A DNA stretch of 64,000 nucleotides from CAYOYK01 sp964408185. GTDB lineage: Bacteria > Bacillota > Clostridia > Christensenellales > Aristaeellaceae. The stretch is taken from NCBI GenBank assembly GCA_964408185.1, contig CAYOYK010000009.1, positions 1-64,000 of the forward strand, written 5' to 3'. Numbering within the stretch: position 1 is the stretch's first letter; each line of letters opens with the position of its first letter. Positions 62,704 through 64,000 of this stretch are shown piece after piece. The position numbers and the translations under genes were made by a program. The notes below the pieces were generated by a model. It was not told the DNA's origin, ran no database searches, and worked only from the letters and a program-made list of their open reading frames with translations.

Positions 62704-64000
62704 CTACCGCTTGATGAGCTTGCTCATGGCCGCCAGCAGCGCCTCGCGCTCCACAGGCTTGGTCACGTAGTCGTCGATGCCCGCCTGCCGCGCCTTTTGG
62801 ATATCATCGGGGAAGCCGTTGGAGGAAACGCCGATGATCGGGAGAGCGAGCGCGTCCTCGCGGCCGGACTCGCGGATGCGCTGGGTGGCGCGGATGCCGT
62901 CCAGCTTGGGCATGCGCATGTCCATGAAGACGCAGTCAAACGTGCGGGGAGCCGTGCTCGTGTAGGCCTTGAGGGCCTCCTCGCCGTCGAGCGCCTCCAC
63001 GTAGGTCATGCCCTCGTGCTTGAGCATCGCGCCCAGTATGATGCGGTTGAGCGCGTTGTCCTCCACCACCAGCACATGGCAGCCGTTTAGGCTGCGCTCC
63101 TCGCTCTGATCGGCCTCCGCGTCGGCAACAAGGGCTTCGCCCCCGATCGGCCGATCGAGCTCGACGGAGATGGTGTACGTGCTGCCCTTGCCGGGCTTGC
63201 TCTCCACGCTCACGTCGCCGTGCATGGAGGTGACGAGGTTGTACGCGTTGCTCAGCCCCAGCCCAAGGCTGGCGGTCGCGTCGTCCTCGCTCCTGCCGTC
63301 GCCTGAGAATGTCTTGAGCAGGTTGGGCAGACGCTCCTTGGCGACCGCCGCGCCCGTATCGGCTATGACCATGCAAAGCTGCGCCTTACAGCCCCGGAAG
63401 GGCTTTTCGTAGGCGCGCAGCGCGATGACGCCGCCCGCGCGGGTATTGCGCATGGAGTTGCCGAGGAAATTCATCAGGATTTGCTGCAGTTTGGTCTTGC
63501 CGCCCATATACTGCGGGTCGAAGCTGTCCTCCAGCGTCATCTCCAAGCGCGCGCCGGCTTCCCTTAACTGGGGCTCCAGCATGGCGGACACGCTGTCCAG
63601 CACCGCGCGCAGCGCAAAGGGCTCGCGCGCCTGCTCGCCGCTCGCTTGCTCGCTGACGGAGGCCTCGGAGAGTTCGCCCGCGATGGAGCTCAGGTAGCCG
63701 ACGATATCGCCGATCTGATCCAGCTCGGCCAGCAGCGCAGGCCGATCGCCCGCCTGCGCCTTGGCGGATCGGGTCAGGCTGACGAGCGAGCTCATGGGCG
63801 CGCGAAGCTCGTGCGCGATGCGGCGGAGGGCTTCGCTCCGGGCGTCGCTGGCCTGCTCCGCCATGCTCAGGCGCATTTCCGTGCTGCGCAGGCTGGCTTG
63901 GCTCTGCCTCTGGGCAGTCCTGTCCATGAGCGTGATAACGCAGCCGGGGGCCTTGCTCTCCGTGGCTTGGCAGGGCGCGACGCGCATAAAGAACGACTTG
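62704..64000 (-). CDS. Hybrid histidine kinase / response regulator (5' end outside the window)
   Basis: At least 432 residues are encoded and the frame runs off the right edge, so the N-terminal sensor is missing. Visible are a PAS-like end, a kinase core with IAHELRAPMSSLVSL (phosphoacceptor His), LMNFLGNSMRNT as N-box, ASLGLGLSNAYNL as G2, then a receiver domain with VVEDNALN and phosphoacceptor Asp in FMDMRMPKLDG. The regulated process is unknown. Confidence 0.92.
   Translation of the reverse strand, partial: KSFFMRVAPCQATESKAPGCVITLMDRTAQRQSQASLRSTEMRLSMAEQASDARSEALRRIAHELRAPMSSLVSLTRSAKAQAGDRPALLAELDQIGDIVGYLSSIAGELSEASVSEQASGEQAREPFALRAVLDSVSAMLEPQLREAGARLEMTLEDSFDPQYMGGKTKLQQILMNFLGNSMRNTRAGGVIALRAYEKPFRGCKAQLCMVIADTGAAVAKERLPNLLKTFSGDGRSEDDATASLGLGLSNAYNLVTSMHGDVSVESKPGKGSTYTISVELDRPIGGEALVADAEADQSEERSLNGCHVLVVEDNALNRIILGAMLKHEGMTYVEALDGEEALKAYTSTAPRTFDCVFMDMRMPKLDGIRATQRIRESGREDALALPIIGVSSNGFPDDIQKARQAGIDDYVTKPVEREALLAAMSKLIKR

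Overview
The window looks like a chromosomal segment from a GC-rich member of the Bacillota, most likely a gut-type Clostridia. The evidence is DUF4364, DUF6179/DUF6323 and YolD genes, a serine T-box leader, an Lsa-type ABC-F gene with an attenuator, sigma-A promoters with 17-bp spacers, and intrinsic terminators. No rRNA, tRNA, transposase, integrase or phage gene was seen. One run of 10 N (1811-1820) indicates a scaffolded or metagenome-derived assembly. Bases 1-77 hold no gene.

Layout. (1) 78-7943, minus strand: a GNAT/phosphomannose-isomerase fusion, an ABC exporter, a one-pass membrane protein, a YetF-like protein, a ComF-like phosphoribosyltransferase and RecD2. (2) 8.1-11.6 kb: a Crh/HPr-like gene, a DUF4364 gene, an unknown gene, then a probable oriC (AT-rich tract plus three DnaA boxes) and dnaA. 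dnaN, recF, gyrB, rpmH and rnpA are not beside it. (3) 11.9-17.1 kb: a DUF362-ferredoxin gene tightly linked to uvrA, whose product has a histone-H1-like repeat tail, then an epimerase. (4) 17.07-18.77 kb: an ~87-bp tandem repeat array, an aldo/keto reductase behind a textbook MerR-type promoter, and a degenerate CRISPR-like array without cas genes. (5) 18.7-25.6 kb: AraC regulator, DUF6179/DUF6323 pair, then birA, a P1 peptidase, acpS and an Nnr-pyrophosphatase-like fusion as an overlapping operon. (6) 25.7-32.1 kb, minus strand: nadE, a NYN-LOTUS protein, an esterase, a polyprenyl-phosphate glycosyltransferase and a secreted caspase-like protease with an EF-hand. xpt follows on the plus strand. 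(7) 33.0-39.4 kb, minus strand: a complete Pho regulon unit, pstS-pstC-pstA-pstB-phoU-phoP/B-phoR, behind a four-repeat Pho box. Its PstS appears circularly permuted. (8) 39.4-49.6 kb: YolD plus Y-family polymerase, GNAT/YoaP protein, hydrolase, a MarR plus heterodimeric ABC exporter operon, Nudix hydrolase, and a four-repeat peptidoglycan-binding protein. (9) 49.7-58.3 kb: tdk, a zinc/manganese-type ABC transporter lacking its binding protein, a phosphoesterase, a HAD phosphatase, a serine hydrolase, T-box-serS, and rpsB-tsf. (10) 58.5-64.0 kb: DUF3788 gene, Lsa-type ABC-F gene with attenuator, a structured repeat element, a secreted 5'-nucleotidase and a truncated hybrid histidine kinase.

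The coherent functional groups are replication initiation and repair (dnaA, uvrA, recD2, Y-polymerase), phosphate sensing and import, cofactor metabolism (birA, acpS, nnr, nadE), translation (serS, rpsB, tsf) and drug or stress defence (MarR-ABC, ABC-F). The most unusual items are the CRISPR-like relic, the permuted PstS, the UvrA tail, the three domain fusions and a structured dispersed repeat that in two cases sits between a stop codon and its terminator.
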